DNA of 64,000 bases from Diadema setosum (Eukaryota > Echinodermata > Echinoidea > Diadematoida > Diadematidae). The stretch is from NCBI GenBank assembly GCA_033980235.1, contig CM067067.1, forward strand, positions 9,074,047 to 9,138,046, given 5' to 3'. A program made the position numbers and the translations under genes. Below the pieces are notes generated by a model. That model searched no databases. It saw only the letters and a list, made by a program, of their open reading frames with translations, and was not told the origin of the DNA. Within the stretch, counting starts at the first letter, position 1. Each line of letters opens with the position of its first letter. This document shows, piece by piece, positions 32,379 through 45,800 of the stretch.

Positions 32379-34365
32379 GTGACACAAACCACATCAAGGA
32401 ACGAAGTTATATCCGCTATATCCAATCAACAGGTGGGTAACAAATCACAGTCACTGACTGGTAAAACAATGAGGATCGTAGTACACGTGCGACAATCTCA
32501 TTGGTTACGCGTCTGCCGTGCTTTGAAACGTATTACAGTCACAGCAGAGTACATGGTTATTTTGTTCATGGTTCTCAATGTTCAACAGGACGGAGTTAGT
32601 CATTAAAATGCTGAAAGTGAAACCTGTTGCTCCTTGTCCTCAGTTTCACCTGTCGTTGTCATATGCGGCGCAAGCTGACCGGGACAAGAATTAAGGGGGG
32701 GGGGGGGTGTTCGGAGCACTTCGGGCGTGTTAGAGAAGATTTTTTTTTTTCAAGTTTCAAGTTTAAATACTCTGTCTCCAATGCCTTTAGATCGTGTTCT
32801 CTGACCCTGTAGAACGATCTTATGTAATAACAAGGATCTTCAAACACTAGCGATCGATATACCCCACAGACGTCTATTGTCCAGCGCTCCCAAGGCTTAC
32901 AAACTGAGGTCTTCTATGTTTATATCATTTCGTTCCCGTCAAGCTTTTACACAACGTCGCGCAGTATTGTACGTGCATATATAGTCTGTACCATCCTGTT
33001 CCAAATGATAAAAGCAATAACTTCTCGTACCGTTTAGCGATAAGGTTGTGGAATATACGTTCCTGGTTTATCACTGAAAGAATGCTCACGTATTCGGGCA
33101 TATGCTTGATACGTAACCTCCTAAAATATTATTACCAGCATATTACAGAAAGCTGTTCCAAGTCGCGCATTTCATACAAGCCATGTAGGGACCTACAGTA
33201 TGAAATGTTTGCATTGTCATTAGGCTGGAAAATCCTTTCAAATTTAAGGAATGAATGGCACATATTGTAACGTGCTAATAATAATAAAATGAGGAAGTTA
33301 CGAAATAGAGAGTGTATACGGAAGTTTCATATCATAATCATGGCTCGGGTTGTTGGAGTATAGCCTCATTATACCAAAACAACGATCTTTTTGTTTACAA
33401 CCAGTTTGCCCTGCTCGCCTAATGCCTCCTTGATTTACCTGGATCGATAGCAAACGAAGCACCCATAACAGTGCTAAGGCTTCTTCGGAAGGATCCACAG
33501 GATCAGTGGCGGATCCAGGCGGGGCGTACCGATGGAAATGAGCGTCGGGCCCCCATATTAGTTTATTAATGCTATAAACAGTATGATATTGTCAACACCC
33601 CCTCCTCCCTCAAGAAATGAGCCGGGTGCGGGGATGTAAGGATTGTTGAATACGAATTACCATTTTGGTCAAAATTAATGGAACTTCCGGCCGGCGTTAG
33701 CCACAAAGACACAACTGAAATGCTGTACATTCTTTGATAACGCAAACCCTTGTTATAAAAAATATATATATATATAACCACAGATCCACAGTAAACTGTT
33801 AATGCTATATGGTTAATGAGAAGCATACATGAAATTAAAGAGTTATCCTAAATAGACACGTGTTTTCACGGAGCAATGATATCGGTTGCAACATACTGTT
33901 TATGCAATCAAGGTGATGATGTAATCGCGTCACATGTTATATTGTTTCGTACATAGATACGAAAAACAAAATGGTCGTTGATTTCACAGACACGCCCCTC
34001 ATCTTTCTTTCTCGAAAGTGAACAATGCAACAACAAAAAAAAATCACGTTAGTTATCATGTAGGGCTTACTATATATTATCTTTCATTTTATTGAAAAAT
34101 GATAAAAAATGTGGTGAAGAGCCATGCTTGCCCAATAAGAAACCTTGTCTGTCAAGGCATTACATAAGTGCCTCACCTGATTTGCATGCTATAATTTGCA
34201 ACATTGCGTCATTGTACATTGCGTCATTATGATATTTACGCCCGATAAAACTGAAAGTTCTCAATTGCTTTGTTTGTTTGATAGGTTTTACTCTACTTGA
34301 TTTAAATACACTATTATAAGGAGTGGTTGAAAACACATGTACTTAAATAAAATACAATATTCTAC

Positions 34366-34370
<5 letters not shown>
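32379..34370. other. Intergenic, no certain gene
   Basis: No intact gene. The plus-strand sequence near 33000-33150 translates to SYRLAIRLWNIRSWF, vaguely like the tail of a non-LTR retrotransposon RT, but too short to claim. The sequence CAGTGGCGGATCCAGG at about 33503 resembles a hAT-type MITE end. Confidence 0.4.

Positions 34371-34403
<33 letters not shown>
34371..34403. repeat. (TG)n microsatellite
   Basis: A pure GT run just left of the hairpin at 34412. Confidence 0.9.
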
Positions 34404-34406
<3 letters not shown>

Positions 34407-34411
34407 TGTTT

Positions 34412-34433
34412 TATATGGGAATGCACTACCAGC

Positions 34434-34474
<41 letters not shown>

Positions 34475-34501
34475 AAACTGCTGGTAGTGCATTCCCATAT
34501 A
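34412..34501. repeat. Hairpin with perfect 24-bp arms around a (TA)n spacer
   Basis: The arm at 34412-34435 (TATATGGGAATGCACTACC...) is exactly complementary to 34478-34501. The spacer is a TA-dinucleotide run that can itself fold. Confidence 0.9.
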
Positions 34502-36420
34502 TAAGAAAGGAAGAGAGCAAAAGGAGGGAGGGGGTTACCATGTTGAGGCAGAACAGAGATCCCCTATTAGTACTTCAAGGATTTCGTATTATCGATACTT
34601 GGTAATAAGATACCACTGCCTGCATATTCCAAACATTTTACGACTGGTATAGGGCCTGCCCCTACAGCACAAGTGTGAGTAAACTGAAAACCTACTCACG
34701 CTGAATTATGTAACTGTATATATATTGCGCGTGTTAGATGTGAAACATAAGACATAATACCATAAACAAATTGTGCTTACATTTAATGTGATCTTTATCC
34801 CGACGATAGTTATGTTTGTTTGTTTGTTTGTTTGTTGCAGTTTTTGGACGGTATTGAGACATACTTTGGAAAATATCTTTTTCTCAGATATTTCAAGCAG
34901 ACATCAATACCTGTAAGTATTGGTAAACTGGAAAAAAAAAACATATCTCTATCGACTTCATTTTTTATGTTGCTCTAGATTTCCCCATTGTAATAAAGCG
35001 TGTTGTTCATTTTGATTTGATGACCCCATGCCTATATGAGCCGGGTCTGATTTTTTCTCTTTTTTTTTTTCGGCGACGATTCATAGGTTAAAGAGAGAGA
35101 GAGAAAAAAAAAAGCAAAACAAAAACACGTAATGCATGAGTTGGTGCACCCGTGACTTGTCCTCACGCGGTTTTTGTCATAGTGGTCAGGGAAGTTGTTC
35201 ATTGCATCGCTCTCACTTTACACGCCCTCCTGGGTTCTCGATATGTAGTGGAATCAATTGGGCAGAAATATGTTTGTATGACGTCACAATATATATATAT
35301 CATTAACACTTTTTTTTTACGTACAACGTTCACGAATTTAACAAAAAATAATCAATGCCGAAAGATTCACGAAAATGGCAATTGAAATAGGTTCACCTGC
35401 AATATGTTTACATAATAAGTATCACTGTTATTTGTGTGATTAAAAAAAAATGAAAAACATGAAATCTGAGTTTACATGAAAGGATCAGTTCCACTTTTCT
35501 GGAAGTGCCATGATAATAGATGTGATTGATATAATTTCTAATGTCTTCAGAAAACTTTAACCTACAGGGAATATTTTCCGGAAATTACCAAGTCGAGGCA
35601 AGTTCATTTCAGAGAGTGTCCCTTTAATATCTCATTAGCTTTCAATGAAATTCTGTATAACTTAGAACAAGAAATATTCTAATTTCTTGAACCTTTCAGT
35701 GTTTGGACCATCAGTGTAGGCCTGTATGTCTTCATGGAAATTTGGTGTGTTATAGAAATTTAGAAGGCTCTAACTGAAAATACGATTCATCTTCAATCAC
35801 TGAGCGTGTCATGCATTTTAAATCTGCGTATAACTAGGAATCTACTAAAATATGTGAAAACGCATTAGTACAATATTTCCAACGAGGGATTAGTAAAATT
35901 GACTTGTAAAACTGTTCTCTCGAATACGAACTGTATAAAACATGTGTAGTCTCATTTTATTTTACTCAGTTGGATCTGGTGTCAGTTCAAAAGCTGTATA
36001 AAGGTGCATCAAACAAACTTTGCCCTCTCAAAGTCTAACAGTAGGCCCTTCTACACCACTTTCATGGGCTTTATCTTTACAATAAAAAATGCAGTCACTT
36101 TCAAAGCGTCGTTATAAGATATTCGACACCCATTTTCTGTCACGTAATCGCTATTAATTTTGAAGCACGTGCCAAAATAAGAGCACTGTGACATTATCGG
36201 GCGATTGCACGTTCTCATGCGTTGTGTTTTGCGTCGCCTGTGTAAAGAGAAGTCAAGTAGGATGGCACTAGACAATGACGTGACATAGGATTGGCTTGCC
36301 GGTACCAGGGAGGTGCACCTCCCTGCCGGTACTTTGAATACTGCCAATCACAATACATAAAGGTGCGCGCCCGCCGGCCCGTCTCGGTGAGCCAAGTTGT
36401 TTGGGGTGAATCGACATGGC
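34502..36420. other. Intergenic, no gene seen
   Basis: AT-rich DNA with a (TGTT)n run at about 34810-34838. A perfect 20-bp palindrome CAGGGAGGTGCACCTCCCTG lies at 36306-36325. No coding region is supported. Confidence 0.5.
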
Positions 36421-36429
36421 AGCCTGGTT

Positions 36430-36642
36430 TCTCATTACGCGGATCCAGAGGGGAGCCCCCGGGCACTACCCCCCCCCCCCCCCCATTTTTTTCTTTTAAA
36501 AAAAAAAAAGAAAAAGAAAAAGAAAAAAATTAATTTGGTTTTTTTTTTTTTTTGCTTGTCAGCCGATGAAACCCGGAAGTGGCACCAGAAATATTTTTGG
36601 CGCCCCCTCCCCCTTTCGGAATTCCTGGATCCGCCCCTGTTT
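36430..36642. repeat. Possible hAT-type MITE with GGATCCGCCCCTG end
   Basis: The right end CCTGGATCCGCCCCTG (36627-36642) and the left GCGGATCCAGAGGGG (about 36430) are roughly inverted copies, around a C-run and an A-run. GGCGGATCCAGG ends recur at about 33508. The boundaries are uncertain. Confidence 0.4.
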
Positions 36643-37013
36643 CTAATGTTGTTTTTTTTTATGTTCTTTTATGGTACCAGACGAGCTGAAGTTTGTGCTC
36701 GAAACGCCCATATCGTTTTTACGCCTTTTGTGACAGGAGGTGGATCCCTGACAACTAAAATACATGTAGTGTGCAATAAAATCGGCGCCGCCCCTCGCCC
36801 GTACTCTGTATCCCTCCTCCTCATCGACCGACTGCGAATATCAGTGGTATGGTTTTTACTACGATTGTCTTCTCCTTCTAAAGCAACACCGATATGTAAC
36901 ATTTTGCTTTATGATATAAACTGATACCACAAAAATGATTAGATCATACTCTAGATGCACATCTCACAAATAACTATCAATGAATGCAGGCATGCAAGTA
37001 ATGTAGTCTATAT

Positions 37014-37056
<43 letters not shown>

Positions 37057-38472
37057 ATAACAAACTATAAACACCTGTACGTATGTCCTGCATGTAACAG
37101 TCCTATCTATCCATCTATCAATCAATCTGTAATTATATACCCTATATAATTATGTATGTGTATGCGTGTGCGTGTGTGTGTGTGTTGGTGTGTGTATCTG
37201 TGTTGTCTCAGGCTCAGTTTTTGCTGTCAAAGCCATGTTGGTCCAACTTGCATTGCTACAATAGGCATCTGATCAACTTTGATCATGATCCTACAACAAC
37301 AAAAAAAAAAAAATGTATTACATGTATATCGATACCGCAGGCAAACTGGCTAGCATCGAGGGGATCCAAAAGCAATATACATTGGGTCCATATTATATTA
37401 GTATAATCCTCGAGTACAATGTACATGCACGAGTGCAAGGACACTCGTGCCACCCTGTGCAATGTGGTTATACAGGTCCATGCTTCGATGGAATGTTCCG
37501 TCAGGCTCCGAGTAAATACCTGGCCAAAGTTCATAGTCTGACTACGACCGGCTTAAACGTGTTTGGAGTCACTTCATAAAATCCGCCCACAATGTGGGCC
37601 CACAATTTAAGCAAGTAAACCCTTTAGCTTAACCTTCAAAGATCAGATTAGGGTACAATGCATATGAACAAGTATACTTGATATTATAGGCAAGCACACA
37701 ATGCCATACTGTCAGGATGGTTTCATTAGATAAGATTACAGCTTCCATGACGTCATTCGACCGCGACAGCAACCATTTCCATGGGCGATTTTCTTCACGT
37801 GCTGCAAACATGTTACTGGTAGGAGTAACATGTATGACATGAAGGCGACTGGCGTGTGGTACGTGGATAACGTGTGCCTGTCTAGCATTAAATAACATGT
37901 TTGGTCTATGTCATTTTTTTATTTCTAACCTTTCACTGCACACATCATCATGTTATGTGGTACTTGCCAAACCAGGGACTTTACACCAAAGTCATTGTGT
38001 CTCAGTGTGTCAGACCAAATTCAAATTTTGGAGACATACAAGGCCAAAACATCGGCCACGTGTTCAGTTTCCTGGATTTTTAAAAAAAAACATATTTACC
38101 TTCTCCCAATGTACTTGGTAAGTCAATGCATGTTGTATACAAGGGACTACTTTCAGTTGTTGTATATGTTCTGCATTTGGAGTCCATGCATTATCTGATC
38201 ATAAAGTGAGATGACAAAGTGAATGGGGCTGGGGGTGCTGAATTGTAGCACTCCCTCTTGTACATTATACATTCACCCTAGTTACGTGTATCGAGTTTCA
38301 AAAACTAAATTACCGGCAAATACAATTGTATTGTCACTTCAATTCTTGTGTGATTTGTTTCTCCTGGACACTTCTCTAAAAATTAATACACATAATAACC
38401 TCGGTAAAAACACAGACCCACATTTTAACTTCACTTTCTATGAACACACTGACTGACAAACACACACACACA

Positions 38473-38522
<50 letters not shown>

Positions 38523-39100
38523 TTACTGCTGGGTAAAAAAAAGCAAAGAGAGAGAGACAAAGTCTAAGGGCTGCAATGACATTGTAAAATATGAAAATAA
38601 CACACATACACAGAGCACGAGTAAGAATTAGTCCACATGATAGTAACTTTGGATCAATAAAGAATTCCTGCGGATGGATACTTTTACTAACTTCCAACAA
38701 GTGATGTCCACTATATGTATTTGCTTTTTAAAATGGTGACAGGATTTAAATTCAGTAGCAGCCATTTTTGCAAGATTTCCAGACCAACACCAGCTCAAAG
38801 CTAGCTAGACCGTACACATGAAAGAATTACAATGCAGCAGAACACAGTCAAGCGGTCATTAATACATGCACCAGTCAATATAGTTAGAGGTCATTAAGAC
38901 CAGTCAATATAGACCCACAGTAAAAAGTAAATATGGGCCATAAGGCAAAATCACATACTGGTCATGTGATAGCTCTCAGTGATTTGATTTGGATCCCCAT
39001 CACCATTTTATAACAGACTACATTTCACATTCAAACACACAACACATCACACAGGCAAATTCCTTACTTCAATAATAAGCATCAATGAATGACACACCAT
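36643..39100. other. Intergenic, downstream of antizyme gene
   Basis: No gene recognised. A (CA)n run lies at 37019-37052, a GT-rich run at about 37155-37200, and a (CA)n/(CG)n run at 38460-38517. Confidence 0.5.
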
Positions 39101-39766
39101 GATGAACAAAAGCATCACTACTGACAAACAATTTTATTTTAATTACGTAACTTTATGTATACAAGCTGTGCAAAAACTGCCAAAAGATCACATACAGCAA
39201 TTCAAAGGAATAATTTGTATGCTTTTTTTTTTTTATTTAAAACAATCTCCACCTTGCATTTTTTTTTCATCATCCAGTCACCAAATAGTTTTATGTCTAG
39301 CATAAGATAAAAGCTATTTATCCATTTCTTAAAGATCCCATTCAGATTACTTTATTGTTCTCTATTCCTGTGATACATAAAACAAAATGTAAATCTGTTA
39401 TGCTGTTTGCACACAACAAAGAAAGTGTAGATGAAACATGACTTAGAAATATATTATGGTTCCAATAAATTATCTTTAACTAATTTACAAAACCTTAAGC
39501 TTGACAAAGATGAGATGCATATACTTCAAGTCGCTTTGACCAATTCACTGGAGTTTAACAAAACATGCTAATGACCACAATATGTATGTTAAAACATTAC
39601 CAGTAACAAAGAAAAACGGGACATTCAAGCCACAGCAAATGTGGGGTCTGTTGAGCAACCCTTAATTTGAAGCAGTGGTTTGAGAAACATTATGTACACA
39701 CTGCAGAGCTCTTTCTATTTTACTCATGGCTGGCCCTGCCCATGACTTGGTGATGCAAGTCTAGGA

Positions 39767-39873
39767 TTAGATGTTGTATGCCATGAAGAAATGATCAGTG
39801 CTCTGAGGCAGCAACTCGTGTCCAGGCGGCATAGTCTCGAACCCCATGAACTTGAAGGTTCGCATCAGTGCGG
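39767..39873 (-). CDS. OAZ: Antizyme exon 5 with stop
   Basis: The acceptor ttgctgtttccag precedes 39873. Encodes ALMRTFKFMGFETMPPGH to FFMAYNI and TAA (39769-39767). Candidate polyadenylation signals (AATAAA on the minus strand) lie at 39351-39356 and 39133-39138. Confidence 0.95.
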
Positions 39874-42800
39874 CTGGAAACAGCAAGACAGACGGAAAGA
39901 AAGGGAGAAAATAATGATTAGAGAGTGGGACTCCAGGGCCCATGGGATCACAATGTTCAAATAAAAACACTGTTTTGACAGGATCTGCCTGAACTCCTCA
40001 TATGCAAATGTGCAAACTGCAATCTGCATTTGCTAATTCACTTCTGTAAAGTACACATTACAGTGTACTCCCATTATAACGAACATGGTTATGACAAAAT
40101 TCTCATTACAATGAAAAAAATCAAGGTCCAAAAATCATCACCTATATGCCTTTATAAATATACTTGACTGCACACAAGCACGCAGTGTTTGTGTTAACAG
40201 CAGCTAGTTAAATACAGTGAATCCCAACCTATCATTTGAATCAAAAGCTTCTCGCATAAAGCATGCAAGCAGCACTGTTCATTGCATCCTTTTGTGATGA
40301 AAAGCAACAATACAAATCAAGCTCTGATTTAGAGAAAAACATTCATAAAGGAGTGTAATTCATGTGAGGTCTCCCACTTGACTCTCTGAAGACTTATGTC
40401 CTATATTTCCCATTGCTACATGCCTCACCTAAAGTGCTTCCTCTAAAGATATGTCTAATTGATTCAAACAAAAGGGTAATTGCACAGAAAGTGCTCGGCA
40501 TTAAGATTTGACATTATGACACCAACAACTCTCTAGAGAAACAAGGAAAAGCAGTCTTAACATCTCAAATCCTGTGAACCAAATGTAAGATCAACTTTGC
40601 ATGGGATGCTGTAAATAAATGGTGACTTACCAACATCCTGCCTGTTCCTGCTGAACATGATGATGACTTGCTTGCATTCCAACTGCTCCTCAGCAATGTC
40701 CAACAACTCCACAAGGCTGCAAACAAAATGAGAGCATCTTCTCATGAACAGATTGAAATATCACCTTATCTGATCCACAGTTATTGTACGAGGCATGCAG
40801 GTGCCTCGGGAATGGCAAACATGACTAAATAATAATGAAATCTGCAGTATAGTGCAATCAGAATAAGCATGAGAAAAATTACAAACTTGCAGTCTTTTCA
40901 TTTTTCATCATTATTTACTCTTTGTTTAAGAGTCCCTTTGAAAAATCATCTTTAGTTCAGTACACTTTTTTAAATTATCAGTCACATCATCAGTTATGGT
41001 CCAGCTATTTCTGAATGATAGACATAGTCACAAGTTGCTGCCACGGAAAAAGAACCTGTTTCTCTGCTCTGACAATATTTAAGATTCCTTGATCTTTTAT
41101 GCTGCCGTTAGGATGGCTCACCTGTCTCTACTCCCTTGGTGTAGGCTGTCCGTTGGCAACTGGACATAGAGACGCGAGTTGTGCAGGACACTCTCCCACT
41201 TTACCAGCAAGTTGTCCGTCAAATGATGCAGGAAGCGCAGGTAGCTTGTGTCACTGGGGCCTCCTGCAGTCGACATGTTCTGTTCATAAAATACGACAGT
41301 CTTTTATTTAAGGTCCTTGTAGTTACATATAAATTACAACAAAATACATGACTCAATGTAAGTTATGTTACCACTGGCTCCACTTAAAAGAAAAAGAAAG
41401 TCATCTTGGCAAGACATAATTGAGAATTCAAATATTTTTCTCACAAAACAAAATTCACATAAACGAATTATAGGTCATCAGAAAATAAATCATCTGGCAT
41501 CAACAAAACAGCGTCTTTGGTAAGAAAGTAATGGACACTGCTCTCTGGATACCTTGAAGAACTTTGAGGCCAATATGCCCGACTTTTCATCTTCCTCAGT
41601 GACACTTTGAAGGATAAGACCATCCTCTGATCCCGAAGGAACATCAGGAGCACTGCTGAGGCGCCCTTCCAAGCGTGAAGATGTAGTTCTTTCCGGACTC
41701 CCTGCATTCAGGCAGAAAGAGAAAATCACTTGTCAGTAAAAATGTGGTAAGTAATGGAAGCATGTAATTAGTCAGCATCTAGGCCAAATTGGGATCAACA
41801 ACTACAGTATGTGTATAACTGGCAAAATACCAACCCTACATTGAACTCATCAGACTCTACTCGCTGCAATCGTCACTGCATTGTCTACATGAAACTAGCC
41901 AGTCACTTGCTATTGTCAAGATATGTTGTCATCTACAATGCTCCTGGAACTGAACTACTGTAAGATAATTGCAGCATTTCCCCTTAGTAAATTATGATTT
42001 GTTCTCTCCTTCACCCTCTCTTTTGGAGTGACAAGAGGGGGAGAGAGGAAAAAAAAAGCATCAAACATTTTAAAAAACACACAAACACAAACCTGGGAAC
42101 ACAACCTTCAAGCAACACATACAAATGTACACTTTTAACAACCCGCCAAGGCCAAGGGTAAATTGATACCAAGCAGAACTGATATTTGTTGCTTTTACAT
42201 GCACTTGCTCTGCAATATTTATTGGTATAATTCCATTATCTACGGCCAGTTGCATGGTAGCAACATAGAAATTGAAATGTGAGAATACAAAACTGTAACA
42301 AAAAATTGAGTATCAAATGAAAGTCTTTTCACCTTTATGGCCCCTAAATGGAGATAGAAAGAAGAAAAAATCCTTCTCTAGGAAAAACATTGACAGTAAT
42401 TGACACCTGTACCTGCACCATACACGCATGTCATAAAATAAAATCTTTTTGACACTTTTTCTTTAAACAGATCTAAATGTGGGTAAGGCGTACACTACAA
42501 GTCATATGGAGAGCAGCCCTCCTCCTGATCCTGTATATGTTTACTCTCACAATGCCTGTGCATATTAAACATTATAGACAGGGCAGAGCCAGGCAAAAAC
42601 TGCCTTTTTTTCCAGTCAAGGTTTTCTCACTTGATTCTGGTACTTTAGACCATACTGAACAAAATAAGCTTCTGCGCCATCTTGAAATCTTTCCCGAATC
42701 CAAAATGGCCGCCAAAAATCCAAAATGGCCGCCAGAGGACCTAAAAAGTGCCTTCTGTGGTTAAGATTTGTATGGGGATGGGATTTTTTTTACTCTATTT

Positions 42801-45800
42801 GATGACAAATGGTAAGAGAAATAAGATTCAGTGGATTAGAATTAGAATCAGTTTCTTTTTTATTGCGAAAATCCAACATGGCCGTCAGACGCAGCTCCCG
42901 AAATTAATAAATGTTATAATAACCGGAGGGCCAAACCCTAAAAACTCGCTTACTTAACGAGTGAGTTCCACTCTCTCTACAAACTAAGTAGACCATGCTT
43001 ATTTTCAAATTTCTATTGTAATAAACAACATACCACTGGTCTACCTTTAAAAAAAATTGTTGCGAAAGCCTCCAAATCCAAAATGGCGTCCAAGATGGCC
43101 GCCATATTTACTGAATTTGCTATTTGAAAGATAGAATTTGATAGAAACATCAGATTTCAACAAGTGTGATGTCATATGAAAGAGAATAAAATTTCCTACA
43201 AGTTGATACCATTTTTGTGGGAGATTGTGATAACTGGATTGAGATTTTTAGGAAAAATACTCATTTTTTGATATTTTTCTCAAAAAAGGAAAATCATGAA
43301 AATGCGTGATTCAGCATAAATCAGAAAAAAGACTGAAGGATTATCTTGAAACGTTTTAAAGAATTTTGTTTAACATATAATTAATATTTAGAGAAAATCA
43401 GGGGTCAGTACCATTTGCGGTTCAGGAGTTATAATGTCTCAAACTTGAAAACTCACTATGTAAAAATTTCCACTTTAGCTGTGACAAGACCTTGTTGGTC
43501 GTAAAGAGAGTCTGCACGTGCCAAGACTACTACACGCACCACTGGCACTGACGCTTGTAGCAGTGCCAGTGGTGAGTGTAGTAGTCTTGGTGCGCGCAGA
43601 CTTCTTTGACAAACAAGAGTTTGTGCCTGCAAACTAACTTTTCATACCAAGTGGTAGCTCAGGTGACGCTGATCGCTATCATTTCAAAGTAGATTGTTCT
43701 GGAGCAGATGAGATGAAGCAAAAAATGTCTTTCAGATAAAGATAGAAGCTTGAAACAACCATGCTATAGAAAGTTTAAAACAAAATTTGGATCAATCACT
43801 CAAAAACTTCAAGATTGCAGGCCATCAAAGCTGACATAGTTTATTGCGCCAAATTAAATGTATTATCTTAATTTTGGTACAATTTTGTCTGTTGTGCTAT
43901 CTATTTATAGTTTTTATACATTTTGAACATTGTAGTGCTATTTCAAACCGTCATGGGTTTTTATGGAGATATTTTTAAAACCAGTGATATTCTACTCCGA
44001 AAAAGAAAAAAAAATCGAGTGGAAGCTTCATTTTTGCAGGAGTTAATAACGGAAATCAGTAAATTTAAAGTACAATTGGAGTGAATTTTGAGTGAAAATT
44101 TTCATTTTCACTCATTTCAGAGTGACCTTTAGGGATCACTCGTCACTCTTTGAGTGATCCCTGAGATCACTCTAAAAAGAATGAAAATGAACATTTCCAC
44201 TCTCGAGTGATCCTGATATCTAAAATGTGAAAGCATCTACCAATGGCATTAGTTCAATTCAATTTTGACACTATAACCCACATGAAATCAGCTTAAAACG
44301 ATGTAAGACAAATCTATTCACAGTGAATACACTTTCAGCATGCTTTTTTGTCAATTCAATTCAATGTTTAATTTCATTTTTTCGACAAGAACATATAAAC
44401 ATCACTTCTTCTTTTTGGGTAACAGAAAATCAGGTGCTCAAAACTATGTAGGATGAAAAGAATACAATAATTGTAACACCTTACAACCATTACAGATTAT
44501 CATAAAACTCGAGTGATTTGAAGTAAGTAAACATTGTGGATAATTCGAAAAATGGAGGGACCCACTAAAAAGACAAGTCTTGTAGAATGTGGGCCCCTCA
44601 GTAATGTGAATATACAACATGAATAATCATTTTGGACAATGTAATTTGAACAATATACTGAAAAGTAATTTCGCACAACACATTAAAAAGCAACTTTGAG
44701 AAATTGCCGCCATGTCGGATTTTTCGGGGGGGGGGGGTGCTCGGATCAGAAGGGCTTTCGAGGACATGTACGGATCAGATATTATTACACATATGCCATC
44801 ATCATTCACGTTTCTACAAATAGCAGAATACAAGTACAAAAGCATATCTTTGATACAGAAACATTTCTTTTTTAAATCAAAGATCGGGCCTTACCCAAAC
44901 ATTAAAATGAGCTCCACCCCCCCCCCTTAGAGACTTAAACCCTTAATATGGTATAAACAAGGACAATATATATGATAGACAGCAATACAAGAAATTCTAA
45001 GAACATGTCAAATAATTAATCACGATTTGACTCTGACGCAACACATTAAAGGTATCGTTTACCATTGGAAGAGATATCACATTCGATTTTATATGTGCAG
45101 GTTAGTTGTATCACAAAACATTCTACCATGTAAAAATATCTATATATATATGTATATATATAATGAAGCCTAAGACATACGGAGATATCACCATTTCTTT
45201 TCAAGAAACCATAACATTGATAACTGTTGACAGCTTAGTATAAAAAAACTAGAAATGTTGCTACGGCGACTGGTATGCCTCCGCCATAATGCATGGTTCT
45301 CCTAATAGGTCTATAGTACAATGTCTTGACAATGTGTGATGACATTTTCACACAATTGGCAAAATATCAAAAGACAGGTTTGCCACAAATCAATGTCTTG
45401 ACAATGTGTGATGACAGTTTCACACAAGTGGCAAAATATTAAAATGACAGGTTTGCCACAAATGTGCTGAATGTTCACTTTCCTAGAACTAGGTTCAATT
45501 GGATGAATGATTAAAACGTCAGAGTGCAGGTATTTCGGGAACTGATGATTTTTACTTGACTTTTGACCCTTTTATAAGTTTATGCATTGAGTAATTTTCA
45601 AGGTATTGTGAAAAAGTTTAATTTCAGTATCAAATGGTAAAATAGCATTATCTAAACCTGGCCTTTGACCTTTGACCTCACAGTTCCAAAGAGAATCACT
45701 GTCAGGTAGAACATGCATAAATATGTAAGTTTCATGATGATACCTTGAGTTACTTTCGAGATATGGAGGAAAAAGTGCAATTAAGCACTTTCACTTGACC

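Noticed and set aside
33000..33270. Tail of a non-LTR retrotransposon RT
   Set aside because: Only a short LWN-like resemblance; too weak to call.
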